Shown here in pieces: positions 49,469 to 57,852 of a stretch of 64,000 nt of DNA. The position numbers and the translations under genes are program-made. How positions within the stretch are numbered: the first letter of the stretch is position 1; every line of letters starts with the position of its first letter. The notes beneath the pieces are model-generated. The model was given only the letters and a program-made list of their open reading frames with translations. It did not search any database and was not told where the DNA came from. The stretch comes from Candidatus Yanofskyibacteriota bacterium (lineage in GTDB: Bacteria > Patescibacteria > Paceibacteria > 2-02-FULL-40-12 > IGHO2-12-FULL-4), in contig JACPNK010000002.1 of assembly GCA_016185525.1 (NCBI GenBank), positions 101,969 to 165,968 of the forward strand, read 5' to 3'.

Positions 49469-49497
49469 TTGACTGTTTTTCGGTTTTCTGATATGAT
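49469..49497 (+). promoter_or_regulatory. Promoter of the RNase Y gene
   Basis: TTGACT (49469-49474), 17-base spacer, TATGAT (49492-49497), about 84 bases before ATG 49581. A seven-codon frame (ATG at 49524) lies in the leader. Confidence 0.65.
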
Positions 49498-49580
49498 TAT
49501 CTTAAATAATTAAAGTGTTAAACATGGCAACAAAATCATCAGCTTAATTCAACTTATGACTTTATTGCTCCAAAAAATTT

Positions 49581-51113
49581 ATGGAACTTTCAACAACCAC
49601 AATCATTTTGGCTATTTTAGCCTTAGCAGCAGGAATGGGCTTAGGCTATCTTATAAGACGCCTTATCGCCGACAGCCGGATACGTTCGGCCGAATCTAAA
49701 GCCCAAAACATTCTCAACGAAGCTAAGTCTAAATCTCAAGACTTGCTTCTGGAAGTAAAAAACAAATCTCTCAAAATTTTGGAGGAATCTAAACAGGAAG
49801 GACAGGAAAGAAATGCCCAGCTTTTGCGTATAGAAAAAATGCTTTCCAAAAAGGAAGCGGAGCTGGAAACGCAGACCAAATACCTGGAAAAAGACAGGCA
49901 AAATTTGAAAGAAAAGACGGAGAGCATTACCAAAAACCAGCTGGAAATAGAAGAAGTCAGAAAAAAACAGATAGCTGAACTGGAAAAAATATCCGGCCTT
50001 GAAAAAGAAGAGGCGCTTAAAGAAATGTACGCAAAAGTGGAAATAGAATACAAGGACGATCTTTATCAAAAAGTTAAAAAGTTGGAAGACAACAATCGCG
50101 AATCTCTGGACAAAAAAGCCAAAGAGATTATGACTACCGCCATACAGCGCTATGCCGGCTCCCATATTTCCGATGTTACAACTACTGTCGTAAGCCTGCC
50201 GTCAGATGAGCTTAAAGGCAAAATCATAGGCAAAGAAGGGAGAAACATTAAAACTATTGAAAGAATGACGGGAGTTGACGTAATAATTGACGACACGCCG
50301 GAGACGCTAATTTTATCCAGCTTTGACCCAATACGCCGACATACGGCTAAATTAGTTTTGGAAAAGCTGATTGCTGACGGCCGTATCCATCCGGCTAAAA
50401 TTGAAGAGTTTGTAGAAAAGGCCAAGATAGAAATAAATGAAAAAATAAGAGAAGCGGGGGAGGCCGCCCTGTATGAAACGGGTGTTGGGCCGGTTGACCC
50501 TAAACTGACTTTTTTGCTCGGCAGATTGGCCTTTAGAACAAGCTTCGGCCAGAACGTTCTCATACACTCAATAGAAATGTCACACGTAGCCGGCCTGCTG
50601 GCTCAAGAGCTGGGAGCGGATGTCTCTGTCACCAAAAAAGGCGCGTTGTTCCACGACATAGGCAAAGCCGTGGATCACGAAGTCCAAGGCACACATGTTG
50701 AAATTGGCAGAAAAATCCTTCAAAAATTTAACGTTGACGAAAGAGTTGTCCTGGCAATGCAGTCGCACCACGACGAATATCCATACCTGACACTGGAATC
50801 CAGAATAGTCCAGGCGGCTGACGCTATCTCCGCCGCCCGTCCCGGAGCCAGAAGAGACACGGTTGAAATTTATCTTAAAAGATTAGAAGATTTGGAAAGG
50901 ATCGCCAGCTCTTTTGACGGTGTGGAAAAATCTTACGCCATACAAGCCGGCAGAGAATTAAGAATTTTTGTCACTCCAACCAAAATTGACGACTTGACCG
51001 CTATGAAAATGGCCAAAGATATCGCCAAAAGAATTGAAGAGGAAATGAAATATCCGGGCGAGATCAGGGTCAACGTTATCAGAGAAACCAGAGCCATAGA
51101 GTACGCCAAATAG
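49581..51113 (+). CDS. rny: Ribonuclease Y
   Basis: A 510-aa endoribonuclease that starts mRNA decay. The N-terminal membrane anchor (about 6-26) is followed by a long coiled coil (about 35-190). Next comes a KH domain with GKIIGKEGRNIKTIE and an HD domain with LFHDIGKAVDHE and AMQSHHDEYP. The order and length match Firmicutes-type RNase Y, which works at the cytoplasmic membrane. Strong single-gene promoter upstream. No oddities seen. Confidence 0.93.
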   Translation: MELSTTTIILAILALAAGMGLGYLIRRLIADSRIRSAESKAQNILNEAKSKSQDLLLEVKNKSLKILEESKQEGQERNAQLLRIEKMLSKKEAELETQTKYLEKDRQNLKEKTESITKNQLEIEEVRKKQIAELEKISGLEKEEALKEMYAKVEIEYKDDLYQKVKKLEDNNRESLDKKAKEIMTTAIQRYAGSHISDVTTTVVSLPSDELKGKIIGKEGRNIKTIERMTGVDVIIDDTPETLILSSFDPIRRHTAKLVLEKLIADGRIHPAKIEEFVEKAKIEINEKIREAGEAALYETGVGPVDPKLTFLLGRLAFRTSFGQNVLIHSIEMSHVAGLLAQELGADVSVTKKGALFHDIGKAVDHEVQGTHVEIGRKILQKFNVDERVVLAMQSHHDEYPYLTLESRIVQAADAISAARPGARRDTVEIYLKRLEDLERIASSFDGVEKSYAIQAGRELRIFVTPTKIDDLTAMKMAKDIAKRIEEEMKYPGEIRVNVIRETRAIEYAK

Positions 51114-51208
51114 AAGCTGTGCATATTTTATTTGTATTATTGGACAAATAATGCAATAATTGCAAAGAAATTGAAATCCGATAGATGGTCGACAATCGGA
51201 AATGTAAT

Positions 51209-51302
51209 AGTTAAAAGTTTATCAAGTTTATCAAGTTCATAAAGTTGAAAGATAATAATCTTATTCAATCTTACTTTATAACTTTACAAACTTTATAACT
51301 TA
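51209..51302 (+). repeat. AT-rich palindromic repeat upstream of the HU gene
   Basis: Units AGTTTATCAAGTT, ATAAAGTTG and, in inverted sense, AACTTTACAAACTTTATAACTT. The ends match the insertion in mnmA at 47139-47218. The interval 51114-51313 has no gene and otherwise only AT-rich sequence. Confidence 0.65.
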
Positions 51303-51313
51303 GAACTTAACTT

Positions 51314-51589
51314 ATGGTTAAGAAAAATCAATTAGCTCAAAAATTGGCTGAAAAATTCAGTCTTTCCAAGAAGCAGGGAATGGAGATGTTGGATTATTTA
51401 TTTGACGAAATCACCAACGTGATCAAAGGCGGAGACAAGGTGAACATTGCCGGTTTTGGCATCTTCAGAGTAGCCGACAGAAAAGCGCGCGAAGGACGCA
51501 ATCCCAAGACCGGAGAAACCGTCCATATCAAAGCTTCCAAAGCTCCCAAATTCAGAGCCAGCAAAGTTCTGAAAGAAGCGGTGCAATAA
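51314..51589 (+). CDS. HU-family histone-like DNA-binding protein
   Basis: A 91-aa protein with the HU/IHF fold: KKNQLAQKLAEKFSLSKKQ at the start, KVNIAGFGIFRVADRKAREG and the DNA-binding arm GRNPKTGETVHIKASKAPKFRASK. The arm keeps the Pro of RNPKTG that intercalates between bases. It compacts and bends DNA non-specifically. A strong terminator follows at 51624-51654. Confidence 0.93.
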   Translation: MVKKNQLAQKLAEKFSLSKKQGMEMLDYLFDEITNVIKGGDKVNIAGFGIFRVADRKAREGRNPKTGETVHIKASKAPKFRASKVLKEAVQ

Positions 51590-51623
51590 ATAAAGATATT
51601 TTGGATCCAGAATATCTTAGTTA

Positions 51624-51654
51624 AAAACCCCTGAGGACAGTCCTCAGGGGTTTT
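51624..51654 (+). terminator. Terminator AAAACCCCTGAGGA-CAG-TCCTCAGGGGTTTT
   Basis: A perfect 14-base stem with a three-base loop and T-rich tail, 34 bases after the HU stop codon. Confidence 0.85.
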
Positions 51655-51720
51655 GGTTTTGACTTTTTGTCGTTAGAGTAGCATATTGAAACCAGATACT
51701 TGAAAACTAAAGAGAAACCC

Positions 51721-52884
51721 ATGCCAAACCATAAAATAGGCTTTGTTCTTATCGGAGGAGTTAAAAGACTGGCGGCTCACGTCGGAGCTTTATATAGGTA
51801 CAAACTGGAAGAAGATGTTGGCAAAATAATGCGGCCAACTTTTGTCATCGGTTCTTCGAGCGGATCAATTCCAACTGCTACATGTTTCGCTCCATGGCAC
51901 CACAAAAATATTGAGTTCGTTGGCAATATCGTAAGAAAGCTTACCAGAAATCAAATCTTGAGTTATCATTTTTGGATGGAAAGCGCCGGCGTGCTCACTA
52001 TTATTGAAGACTTTATCCTGCCTCTTTTGCCGGAAGGATCAACCAAAACAAAAAGAATGATTTTTAAAGCGGGCAAAAGCGGACTGTCGCTGAGCACAAA
52101 GGCTCTTCTTGTATATGAACTTCTTGAAAAACCCTCCCTTTTTTCCAATAAACCGCTTCAAAAATTACTTAAAGACAACATGAACAGAAACAAAGGATTT
52201 GAATTTTTTTGGAAATCCGGAGAAGAAGGACACAACCAGATAAAATTAGAAATTCCGGCCGTTGACTTGGTAACAGCCGGGGAGTGGATATTCACAAACT
52301 ACTTGCCCGAACACCGTAGTTTAGCTGACCGAGACGAATTCTTGATTAAAGCGGTTCTGGCTTCAGCCAGCATTCCGGCTCTTTTTCCAACGCAAGAACT
52401 GGGCAATATGGTTTTAGACGATGCGGCCTTGAGAATCAACGCACCCCTTCACCGCGCAGTCGCCGCCGGTTGCGATGTCATATTTATATTTTTACATACC
52501 CCATTTCACGAAAAAGTAGCCCCGCCAAAAACGTGGATTGAAGAATTCACACGCGCTTTGGAGATAACCGTAAACGAAAGCACAAGAAAAACAGTTGAAG
52601 GCCATCAAGAAACAAATCAATGTCTTGAAGTTTCTGAAAATATTAAACGAATAGTCGCAAAGAGAAAAGACGCCGATTTAGACGCCGAAATAGAAAAAGA
52701 AACAAAAAAATATCCTTTTTACAACAGAAAAAAAACAATTTTAATACCTGTGGTGGCTGAAGAACGTTTGCCGGAGATATTTGTCGGCAAGTTTAAAAAA
52801 GAAAACATGGAACTCGGAATGGAAATAGGCTATCGGGCAATGGGCAAAGCGTTAGAAACTTTTTATAAAACAAAAACCGGATAA
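51721..52884 (+). CDS. Patatin-like phospholipase
   Basis: A 387-aa protein. The oxyanion loop GGVKRLAAHVGALYRYK, the nucleophile elbow GSSSGS (GxSxG) and the catalytic Asp in LDDAALRINAPL (DDA in place of the more common DGG/DGA) are in the right order for patatins. There is no signal peptide or membrane helix, so it should act on lipids from the cytoplasmic side. ATG 51721 is preferred to an in-frame TTG at 51700. The region between elbow and Asp is longer than in many bacterial patatins. The final codons form part of a hairpin (AAAAACCGG / CCGGTTTTT). Confidence 0.8.
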   Translation: MPNHKIGFVLIGGVKRLAAHVGALYRYKLEEDVGKIMRPTFVIGSSSGSIPTATCFAPWHHKNIEFVGNIVRKLTRNQILSYHFWMESAGVLTIIEDFILPLLPEGSTKTKRMIFKAGKSGLSLSTKALLVYELLEKPSLFSNKPLQKLLKDNMNRNKGFEFFWKSGEEGHNQIKLEIPAVDLVTAGEWIFTNYLPEHRSLADRDEFLIKAVLASASIPALFPTQELGNMVLDDAALRINAPLHRAVAAGCDVIFIFLHTPFHEKVAPPKTWIEEFTRALEITVNESTRKTVEGHQETNQCLEVSENIKRIVAKRKDADLDAEIEKETKKYPFYNRKKTILIPVVAEERLPEIFVGKFKKENMELGMEIGYRAMGKALETFYKTKTG

Positions 52885-52893
52885 AACCGGTTT

Positions 52894-53229
52894 TTAAAAT
52901 AATGGAGAGTGTTTTAGAAAGAGCTGCCAGACCAGAGCAAACGCTAAAATAGCCCACGGGACAATATAGTCCAACACAAAACTCAACTTCCTCTCATTTA
53001 CCCTGAACCCCAACCTGCGAAGATAATAAGCGTTAAAGCCTTCTTTTCTTTCCGCGCCAAGTTCTTTAATTGTCAGCACACAGCCGCCGAAAATTAAAAG
53101 CTGCAGATAATAAACAAGGATGCCGGCGAAAATAATTTTCCATGAAAACAAAAATGGCGAAGAATACATTAAACAAATGACAAAAATATGCACCCAAAAT
53201 ATCAGCCCAAAATCTTTGTTTTTACTCAT
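52894..53229 (-). CDS. Hypothetical membrane protein (DUF2784-like layout)
   Basis: A 111-aa protein with three membrane segments. The pattern (VHIFVICLMYSSPFLFSWK, a CVLTIKELGAE turn, then YIVPWAILAFALVWQLFL) recalls small DUF2784-like proteins, but this is a weak match. It starts one base after the stop of the 148-aa gene, so the two are co-transcribed. Confidence 0.55.
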   Translation of the reverse strand: MSKNKDFGLIFWVHIFVICLMYSSPFLFSWKIIFAGILVYYLQLLIFGGCVLTIKELGAERKEGFNAYYLRRLGFRVNERKLSFVLDYIVPWAILAFALVWQLFLKHSPLF

Positions 53230-53230
53230 C

Positions 53231-53677
53231 TTAACCGCCTCGACAAAGTTTCATATCTTCATACTCGCAGACTTCAAAAACAGGATGTTCTTGGCCGATT
53301 GCTTCAATAATTTTTTTTGTGCTGTCCAGCCATCTCGGATCACAGGGGAGTAAATTGTCGTAAACAAGCAAGCAGTCCTTGGCTTCCACTTCATTAAAAA
53401 ACAGCGCAATCACAAATGAAGTATTGCCAAGCCAGTATCTCGTGCTTACTCTCTCAACTTTTCTCTCGTAAGAAGTGAGGCCGCCGCCTTCGGGAATATA
53501 AAACTGCAGCCATTTGGCGATCGCCAGCATCGGACCGCTTAAAACTTTGCCTAATTTAATCTTGCTTTTACCCCTCAAAGCTATTTTTGTAGCTCGGGCC
53601 TGAATGTTCTTTTCGTCATATTCAACATGATAAACGGATGTTGCCGTCACGGCATAAAATTCTTTCAGCGCTGTCAT
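53231..53677 (-). CDS. Hypothetical soluble protein
   Basis: A 148-aa mostly beta protein: AVTATSVYHVEYDEKNIQA, a basic patch KIALRGKSKIKLGKVL, GGGLTSYERKVERVSTRYWLG and a C-terminal CEYEDMKLCRGG. No family is recognised. First gene of a two-gene unit with the membrane protein after it. Confidence 0.55.
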   Translation of the reverse strand: MTALKEFYAVTATSVYHVEYDEKNIQARATKIALRGKSKIKLGKVLSGPMLAIAKWLQFYIPEGGGLTSYERKVERVSTRYWLGNTSFVIALFFNEVEAKDCLLVYDNLLPCDPRWLDSTKKIIEAIGQEHPVFEVCEYEDMKLCRGG

Positions 53678-53831
53678 TGCGTTTTCCTACTTTTTAAAAA
53701 ACCTACTGACTTGGCACAATTTACGCCTTATCGGCTTTTGTGTCAACTAAAAAGCTCTCAAAGAATAGTTGTGATAGTATTTTCTAATTGCATTTGCGAA
53801 TACAGCGACCTGCCGGAAAACGAGTAAAACA

Positions 53832-53855
53832 AAACGAAGCAAAAGCTTCGTTTTT
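53832..53855 (+). terminator. Terminator AAACGAAGC-AAAA-GCTTCGTTT
   Basis: A nine-base stem followed by T-rich sequence with no plus-strand gene just before it. TTGTGATAGTATTTT at 53768-53782 could be a -10 region, so a short RNA of about 70 bases is possible. The rest of 53678-53913 shows nothing else. Confidence 0.55.
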
Positions 53856-53889
53856 AAATTTTTTGGGAAAGTCAGAAGTCAATTAAAAA

Positions 53890-53908
53890 GAGCAGGTTGC
53901 GCCTGCTC
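53890..53908 (-). terminator. Terminator of the 52-aa membrane protein gene
   Basis: GAGCAGG / CCTGCTC stem with a T-run on the minus strand, five bases after the stop codon. Confidence 0.7.
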
Positions 53909-53913
53909 AAAGC

Positions 53914-54072
53914 TTACTTTACCCACAGACAAATTGTGGATACAAATGCCACAAAAACCATCAGCCCCGCCCCGCCTCCTGTTAAAATACCGAAGGAGTT
54001 AAAAAGATAAGAAAGAACAACTACTCCACCCCAAACAGCAACGGTGGCGACAGCTTTACCAAGATCCTTCAT
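53914..54072 (-). CDS. 52-aa two-helix membrane protein
   Basis: A short minus-strand frame starting MKDLGKAVATVAVWGG, with two hydrophobic segments joined by a Gly-rich turn (LTGGGAGLM) and ending CLWVK. AAAGGAG lies 8-9 bases before the ATG and a terminator follows at once, so it looks like a complete small gene. The shape is like a holin or a small stress membrane protein; function unknown. Confidence 0.6.
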   Translation of the reverse strand: MKDLGKAVATVAVWGGVVVLSYLFNSFGILTGGGAGLMVFVAFVSTICLWVK

Positions 54073-54213
54073 TGAAAATTCTCCTTTGAACTGGAACTTT
54101 GTAAAACGACACTAACAAATATAATAAGATACGTCAAGCCCCCGCAATTTGACACGGCAAGCATTACACATTATACTTGTCTTAATTAAAGACGACAGAC
54201 CGAGGAAAAGAAA

Positions 54214-54636
54214 ATGACTCCAAGATTTATTTCTCCTGCCGAATATGTTATTTTAAATTTTATTTTCCTAATGCAAAAGAAAGATATGCTTCCTGATTAT
54301 TCTTGGGATGTTATGGAGATGGGAGACCCGATACCAACAGGCTTCGATCAGGCTTTTGGAGGAGACTGGAAAATTTTAAAACAAGAGTTTATTTTTCGGT
54401 GGAATATCTGTTCGTCACCCGATATTTCAAAACAGAGAACTGAATTAAATTTAACAATGAGAGGAGAGTACCCGCTGCTTAAAAGAGAACTAACAACAGA
54501 AGAACAAAGAAAAAGATGGTTTATTGAAAAAATGAAGATTGAGCGATGGACCGGTAGAGCAGTAGGCAACATTGAAGAAATTGCCGTGCTGGAAGCCATA
54601 TCAAAAGATAACGTCTTCAAACTTGTTAGGGAATAA
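54214..54636 (+). CDS. Hypothetical soluble protein
   Basis: A 140-aa protein starting MTPRFISPAEYVILNFIFLM, helix-rich with a middle Trp/Asp-containing stretch (DYSWDVMEMGDPIPTGFDQ) and a C-terminal basic helix EEQRKRWFIEKMKIERW. No family is recognised. GAGG lies about 12 bases before the ATG. It stands alone next to tRNA-Gly. Confidence 0.5.
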   Translation: MTPRFISPAEYVILNFIFLMQKKDMLPDYSWDVMEMGDPIPTGFDQAFGGDWKILKQEFIFRWNICSSPDISKQRTELNLTMRGEYPLLKRELTTEEQRKRWFIEKMKIERWTGRAVGNIEEIAVLEAISKDNVFKLVRE

Positions 54637-54687
54637 TACAAGTTTATAATTCAGTCCACACCGATAGTGTGGATTTTATTTACCTTG

Positions 54688-54761
54688 TGGAGCGGGTAAG
54701 GGGAATCGAACCCCTATATCTTGCTTGGAAGGCAAGCGCACGACCATTATGCTATACCCGC
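54688..54761 (-). tRNA. tRNA-Gly (anticodon TCC), CCA encoded
   Basis: On the minus strand the acceptor is GCGGGTA with TACCCGC, the anticodon loop is CT-TCC-AA and the T arm is GGGG-TTCGATT-CCCC. The discriminator T is followed by an encoded CCA (54690-54688). Confidence 0.92.
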
Positions 54762-54784
54762 AATTTTAATGATTCTATAACTTT

Positions 54785-54814
54785 TTGCTTATTTTTTCAA
54801 AGTTTTGGTATAAT
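54785..54814 (+). promoter_or_regulatory. Promoter of the GAPDH gene
   Basis: TTGCTT (54785-54790), 18-base spacer, TATAAT (54809-54814), nine bases before ATG 54824. The frame is open upstream but would start inside the promoter. Confidence 0.65.
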
Positions 54815-54823
54815 GAAAGCATT

Positions 54824-55837
54824 ATGAAAAAACTTCGCATTGCAATTAACGGCTTTGGTCGAATCGGCAGGATATTTTTCAGGCAGGCTTTTGACCAATC
54901 TGACTTGGAAATAGTTGCGGTTAACGACTTAGGAACACCGGAAAATTTGGCTTATCTTCTGAAATACGACACGGTTTATGGAAATTATGAAAAAGAAGTG
55001 GAAATCAAAGACGGCAATCTTACAGTAGACGGCAAAGAAATAAAAGTTTTTCAAGAAAAAGAACCGGCTAAGTTGCCGTGGAAAGATTTAGATATTGATG
55101 TCGTAATTGAATCAACTGGTGTGTTTGACACATACGAACTGGCAAAAGTTCATCTGGAAGCCGGCGCAAAAAGAGTGGTCATCACAGCACCCGCAAAAGA
55201 CGAGACCACACCTCACATCACACCCAATGTTGCAGAAAAAAATTATGAACTGGAAAAGATAACCTCAAACGCCTCTTGTACGACAAATGCTGTAAATCCA
55301 GTTATGGCAATAATGTCCGATAACCCCGGGGTTAAAAAGGCCTTGCTGACCACAGTACACGGCTATACCGCCACCCAAGGACTCGTTGACGGACCGGACA
55401 AAAAAAGTGATTTCCGCCGAGCCAGAGCCGCCGCACAAAATATAGTTCCCTCCACCACCGGCGCCGCCCAAGCCACAATTAAATCTTTGCCAGGTTTGGC
55501 CGGAAAATTTGACGGCTTAGCAATCCGGGTACCGGTATTATCCGGCTCTCTGATTGACATAACTTTTTTATCGGAAAAACCGACTTCAGTTGAGGAGATA
55601 AACAATATATTTAAAAAAGCCGCTACGCAAAAAGAGTGGCAGGGGATACTCACAATCACCGAAGATCCCATAGTTTCCAGCGACATATTGGGCAATCCTC
55701 ACGGTTCCATAATTGATCTGGCTTTGACGCGAGTTGTTGATGGAGATTTGGTTAAAGTTTTTTCCTGGTATGACAACGAATGGGGATACGGCAGTATGCT
55801 TTTAAAGCATGTGGTTTCTCTGGCGCCGTTTATATAA
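54824..55837 (+). CDS. gap: Glyceraldehyde-3-phosphate dehydrogenase
   Basis: A 337-aa glycolytic enzyme. The NAD fold starts AINGFGRIGRIFFRQ, the active Cys is in SNASCTTNAV, and GYTATQGLVDGP, PSTTGAAQA and WYDNEWGYGS are family motifs. It oxidises glyceraldehyde 3-phosphate with NAD and phosphate. Together with phosphoglycerate mutase in this window it supports lower glycolysis as the energy route. The start at 54824 is set by the promoter. Confidence 0.95.
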   Translation: MKKLRIAINGFGRIGRIFFRQAFDQSDLEIVAVNDLGTPENLAYLLKYDTVYGNYEKEVEIKDGNLTVDGKEIKVFQEKEPAKLPWKDLDIDVVIESTGVFDTYELAKVHLEAGAKRVVITAPAKDETTPHITPNVAEKNYELEKITSNASCTTNAVNPVMAIMSDNPGVKKALLTTVHGYTATQGLVDGPDKKSDFRRARAAAQNIVPSTTGAAQATIKSLPGLAGKFDGLAIRVPVLSGSLIDITFLSEKPTSVEEINNIFKKAATQKEWQGILTITEDPIVSSDILGNPHGSIIDLALTRVVDGDLVKVFSWYDNEWGYGSMLLKHVVSLAPFI

Positions 55838-55999
55838 TTAAACAGTTGGTTCTTATGCAAAGAGTTCACTTTTTTAAAGCCCACACAAAGCTTGGGACAA
55901 TAAATGCTCCACCACTCAAAGATTCCACCAACTGTGAATCAACCCCAGTCTAACTTGCTTCGCGCCGGGGAATGCTAAATCGTAGCTTTCCCGCTTGAT

Positions 56000-56073
56000 T
56001 GGTCGGGCTGCCGAGAATCGAACTCGGTCTAACTGGTCCCAAACCAGTCGTACCACCATCATACGCCAGCCCG
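56000..56073 (-). tRNA. tRNA-Pro (anticodon TGG), CCA encoded
   Basis: On the minus strand the acceptor is CGGGCTG with CAGCCCG, the anticodon arm is ACTGG-TTTGGGA-CCAGT and the T loop is TTCGATT. The discriminator A is followed by an encoded CCA. The 160 bases between gap and this tRNA hold only an inverted repeat, ACAGTTGGT with ACCAACTGT. Confidence 0.92.
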
Positions 56074-56123
56074 AGTAATGTTTAATTTAAAGTCAGTAAA
56101 TTCTAACATATTTTTTCAATAAA

Positions 56124-56145
56124 AAAAGCCTGACTTCAGGCTTTT
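56124..56145 (-). terminator. Terminator overlapping the end of the GDPD gene
   Basis: AAAAGCCTGA-CT-TCAGGCTTTT followed on the minus strand by a T-run. Its upper arm contains the last codons and stop of the phosphodiesterase gene. Confidence 0.75.
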
Positions 56146-56846
56146 AAAAATTCTTCAACTTTGTCGGTAAAAACACCATCCACACCCCGTTCCTTGTATT
56201 TTTTAAAAGTTTTCAGGTCGTTTACCGTACAAACTCTCACCTTAAAACCCAGATTTTTGAAATACTCAACAGTTCTTTTTGTAGCACGAGCCACGCTAAG
56301 ATGAACCGCTTCAAAACCATATTTTTCCAAAGATTCGTAAATAGCTGTCTTTGTCTCAAATTTACCTTGAGCACCCCAGTCCCTAAGCAGACCCGCCCCC
56401 ACGTAAGGGTAGGAATTTTTAAATTCCACGAGTTCTTCAAGAACGAAAGAAGAAACAATTAGATTTTCCTTAAGAAATTCCGCAGACCAATTGCGTTCTG
56501 CAGTAAGTTTCCCCAAAATTTTACACAGAACCAAAGCACAACCCCGATCTTTTAGCTCAACATTTATTTTTATCGCCCCCGTAAAAACCCTCAAGACAAA
56601 CTCCAAAGAAATCACAGCCCCCACTTTGGTGTGCAAATCCTTGAGAGTATTTTGCCAAATGTAAACCTTGGTCTTATCACTCAATGTAAAATATGGGTCG
56701 TGGTTTACAATAAGCTCCCAATCTTTAGTCAAACGACAATCTAACTCCAACATTTCACAGTTTAAGAACATGGCTCTGTTGAAAGCACCGATTGTGTTTT
56801 CTTCACTTTTGTTTTTGTGAATTCCGCGGTGAGCGATAATTTCCAC
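56136..56846 (-). CDS. Glycerophosphodiester phosphodiesterase
   Basis: A 236-aa TIM-barrel enzyme. The catalytic residues lie in IIAHRGIHKNKSEENT (His-Arg), LELDCRLTKDWELIVNHD (Glu, Asp and second His) and KINVELKD (Glu). It splits glycerophosphodiesters such as glycerophosphocholine into glycerol 3-phosphate and an alcohol, using a divalent metal. There is no signal peptide, so it is cytoplasmic. The start is GTG, preceded by AAGGAG. It could support lipid scavenging along with the patatin-like lipase. Confidence 0.88.
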   Translation of the reverse strand: MEIIAHRGIHKNKSEENTIGAFNRAMFLNCEMLELDCRLTKDWELIVNHDPYFTLSDKTKVYIWQNTLKDLHTKVGAVISLEFVLRVFTGAIKINVELKDRGCALVLCKILGKLTAERNWSAEFLKENLIVSSFVLEELVEFKNSYPYVGAGLLRDWGAQGKFETKTAIYESLEKYGFEAVHLSVARATKRTVEYFKNLGFKVRVCTVNDLKTFKKYKERGVDGVFTDKVEEFLKA

Positions 56847-56966
56847 AATTGACTCCTTTTCTGATATACTAAGACAATTGTAAAAACGACTGTTTTAAGT
56901 TATAATTCATTTTATATTTGTTGTCAAATTTTTCATCGTAAGGTTTTCAGACTTCAATAGTTTACT

Positions 56967-57040
56967 CCGCCCGTAGCTCAACCGGACAGAGCAGCTCCGT
57001 TCTAAGGAGAGGGTTGGGGGTTCGAGTCCCTCCGGGCGGA
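56967..57040 (+). tRNA. tRNA-Arg (anticodon TCT)
   Basis: The acceptor is CCGCCCG with CGGGCGG, the D arm GCTC/GAGC and the anticodon loop GT-TCT-AA. The T loop is TTCGAGT. The first pair of the anticodon stem is mismatched (G-A). The discriminator is A and no CCA is encoded. Confidence 0.88.
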
Positions 57041-57136
57041 CACTGCACCACGTGGGGTGGCAGTGCTATGCATTCAATGTGGTGCATAGCACTTTAGAAC
57101 ATTTGACATCAATGGCCAATTTCCTATACTTAACTT

Positions 57137-57436
57137 ATGAAGAAAAAAGTTACTATTGATACTCTCGCTCGTATGACCCAAGATGAGTTTTCTCGAGTGG
57201 GTGAACGTTTTGATAAAATGGATGAACGTTTTGATAAAATGGATGAGCGTTTTGATAAAATGGATGAGCGTTTTGATAAAATGGATGAGCGTTTTGATAA
57301 AATGGATTCAACCCTAAAAACCGTCCTTGATGTGGTCTTAGAAATACCTTCTAAAAAAGAATTCGAGCGTTTAGACAATAAAGTTCAGATACTCGATGCT
57401 GAGTTAACATCGATCAAAAGGAGGATCAATAGATAG
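57137..57436 (+). CDS. Small coiled-coil protein with ERFDKMD heptad repeats
   Basis: A 99-aa protein. Residues 23-56 hold five near-identical heptads E-R-F-D-K-M-D, coded by 21-bp DNA repeats, in a coiled coil with Phe and Met in the core positions. The remaining C-terminal part (KEFERLDNKVQILDAELTSI) continues the helix. Short proteins with this repeat are frequent in bacteria and phages, without firm function. Start ATG 57137 after AT-rich sequence. It precedes a 101-aa gene by 11 bases. Confidence 0.7.
   Translation: MKKKVTIDTLARMTQDEFSRVGERFDKMDERFDKMDERFDKMDERFDKMDERFDKMDSTLKTVLDVVLEIPSKKEFERLDNKVQILDAELTSIKRRINR
57199..57305 (+). repeat. 21-bp tandem repeat, about five copies
   Basis: GAACGTTTTGATAAAATGGAT and variants GAGCGT..., repeated head to tail with at most one or two differences. 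Near-identity suggests recent expansion or gene conversion. Confidence 0.9.
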
Positions 57437-57447
57437 TCATTCATACT

Positions 57448-57753
57448 ATGTTTGAAAAATTTGGCATGTCGCCAGTCAAAAAAGAACAGAAGGAAAAGTT
57501 TGAAAAACTACCCGATTTTCTCCACGAAGAAAACGGAAAAATAATGACTACAACAGAGGGCGATACAGACGTCAGAGGAGAATACGAAAACTTTTTAAAA
57601 GTCACTGGCAAAAGCGCCGAAAGCCTGCCGCCGTTTCTTTACAGAGCCGGCAGTTCTATCATTATAGGGTTGGAAAGCGGGGTTGATGTTACCAACAGCT
57701 GGCGCAATTGGGTCAAAACTCTCAAGTCAGCCAAAACAGAAGAAGGAAAATAA
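57448..57753 (+). CDS. Hypothetical soluble protein
   Basis: A 101-aa protein starting MFEKFGMSPVKKEQKEKFEK. It contains TEGDTDVRGEYENFLKVTGK and a hydrophobic SSIIIGLESGVDVTNSWRNWVK. No family is recognised. It is on the same strand and close to the coiled-coil protein, so the two may be co-transcribed. Confidence 0.45.
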   Translation: MFEKFGMSPVKKEQKEKFEKLPDFLHEENGKIMTTTEGDTDVRGEYENFLKVTGKSAESLPPFLYRAGSSIIIGLESGVDVTNSWRNWVKTLKSAKTEEGK

Positions 57754-57852
57754 CGACTTTGCCTTCAATTTCTTCAGAAACAAGTACTTGACAAAGTAAC
57801 TTTTTAACGTTATCGTTGACAAAGTGCTGGGAGTTGAGCGGGGGTATGGAAA

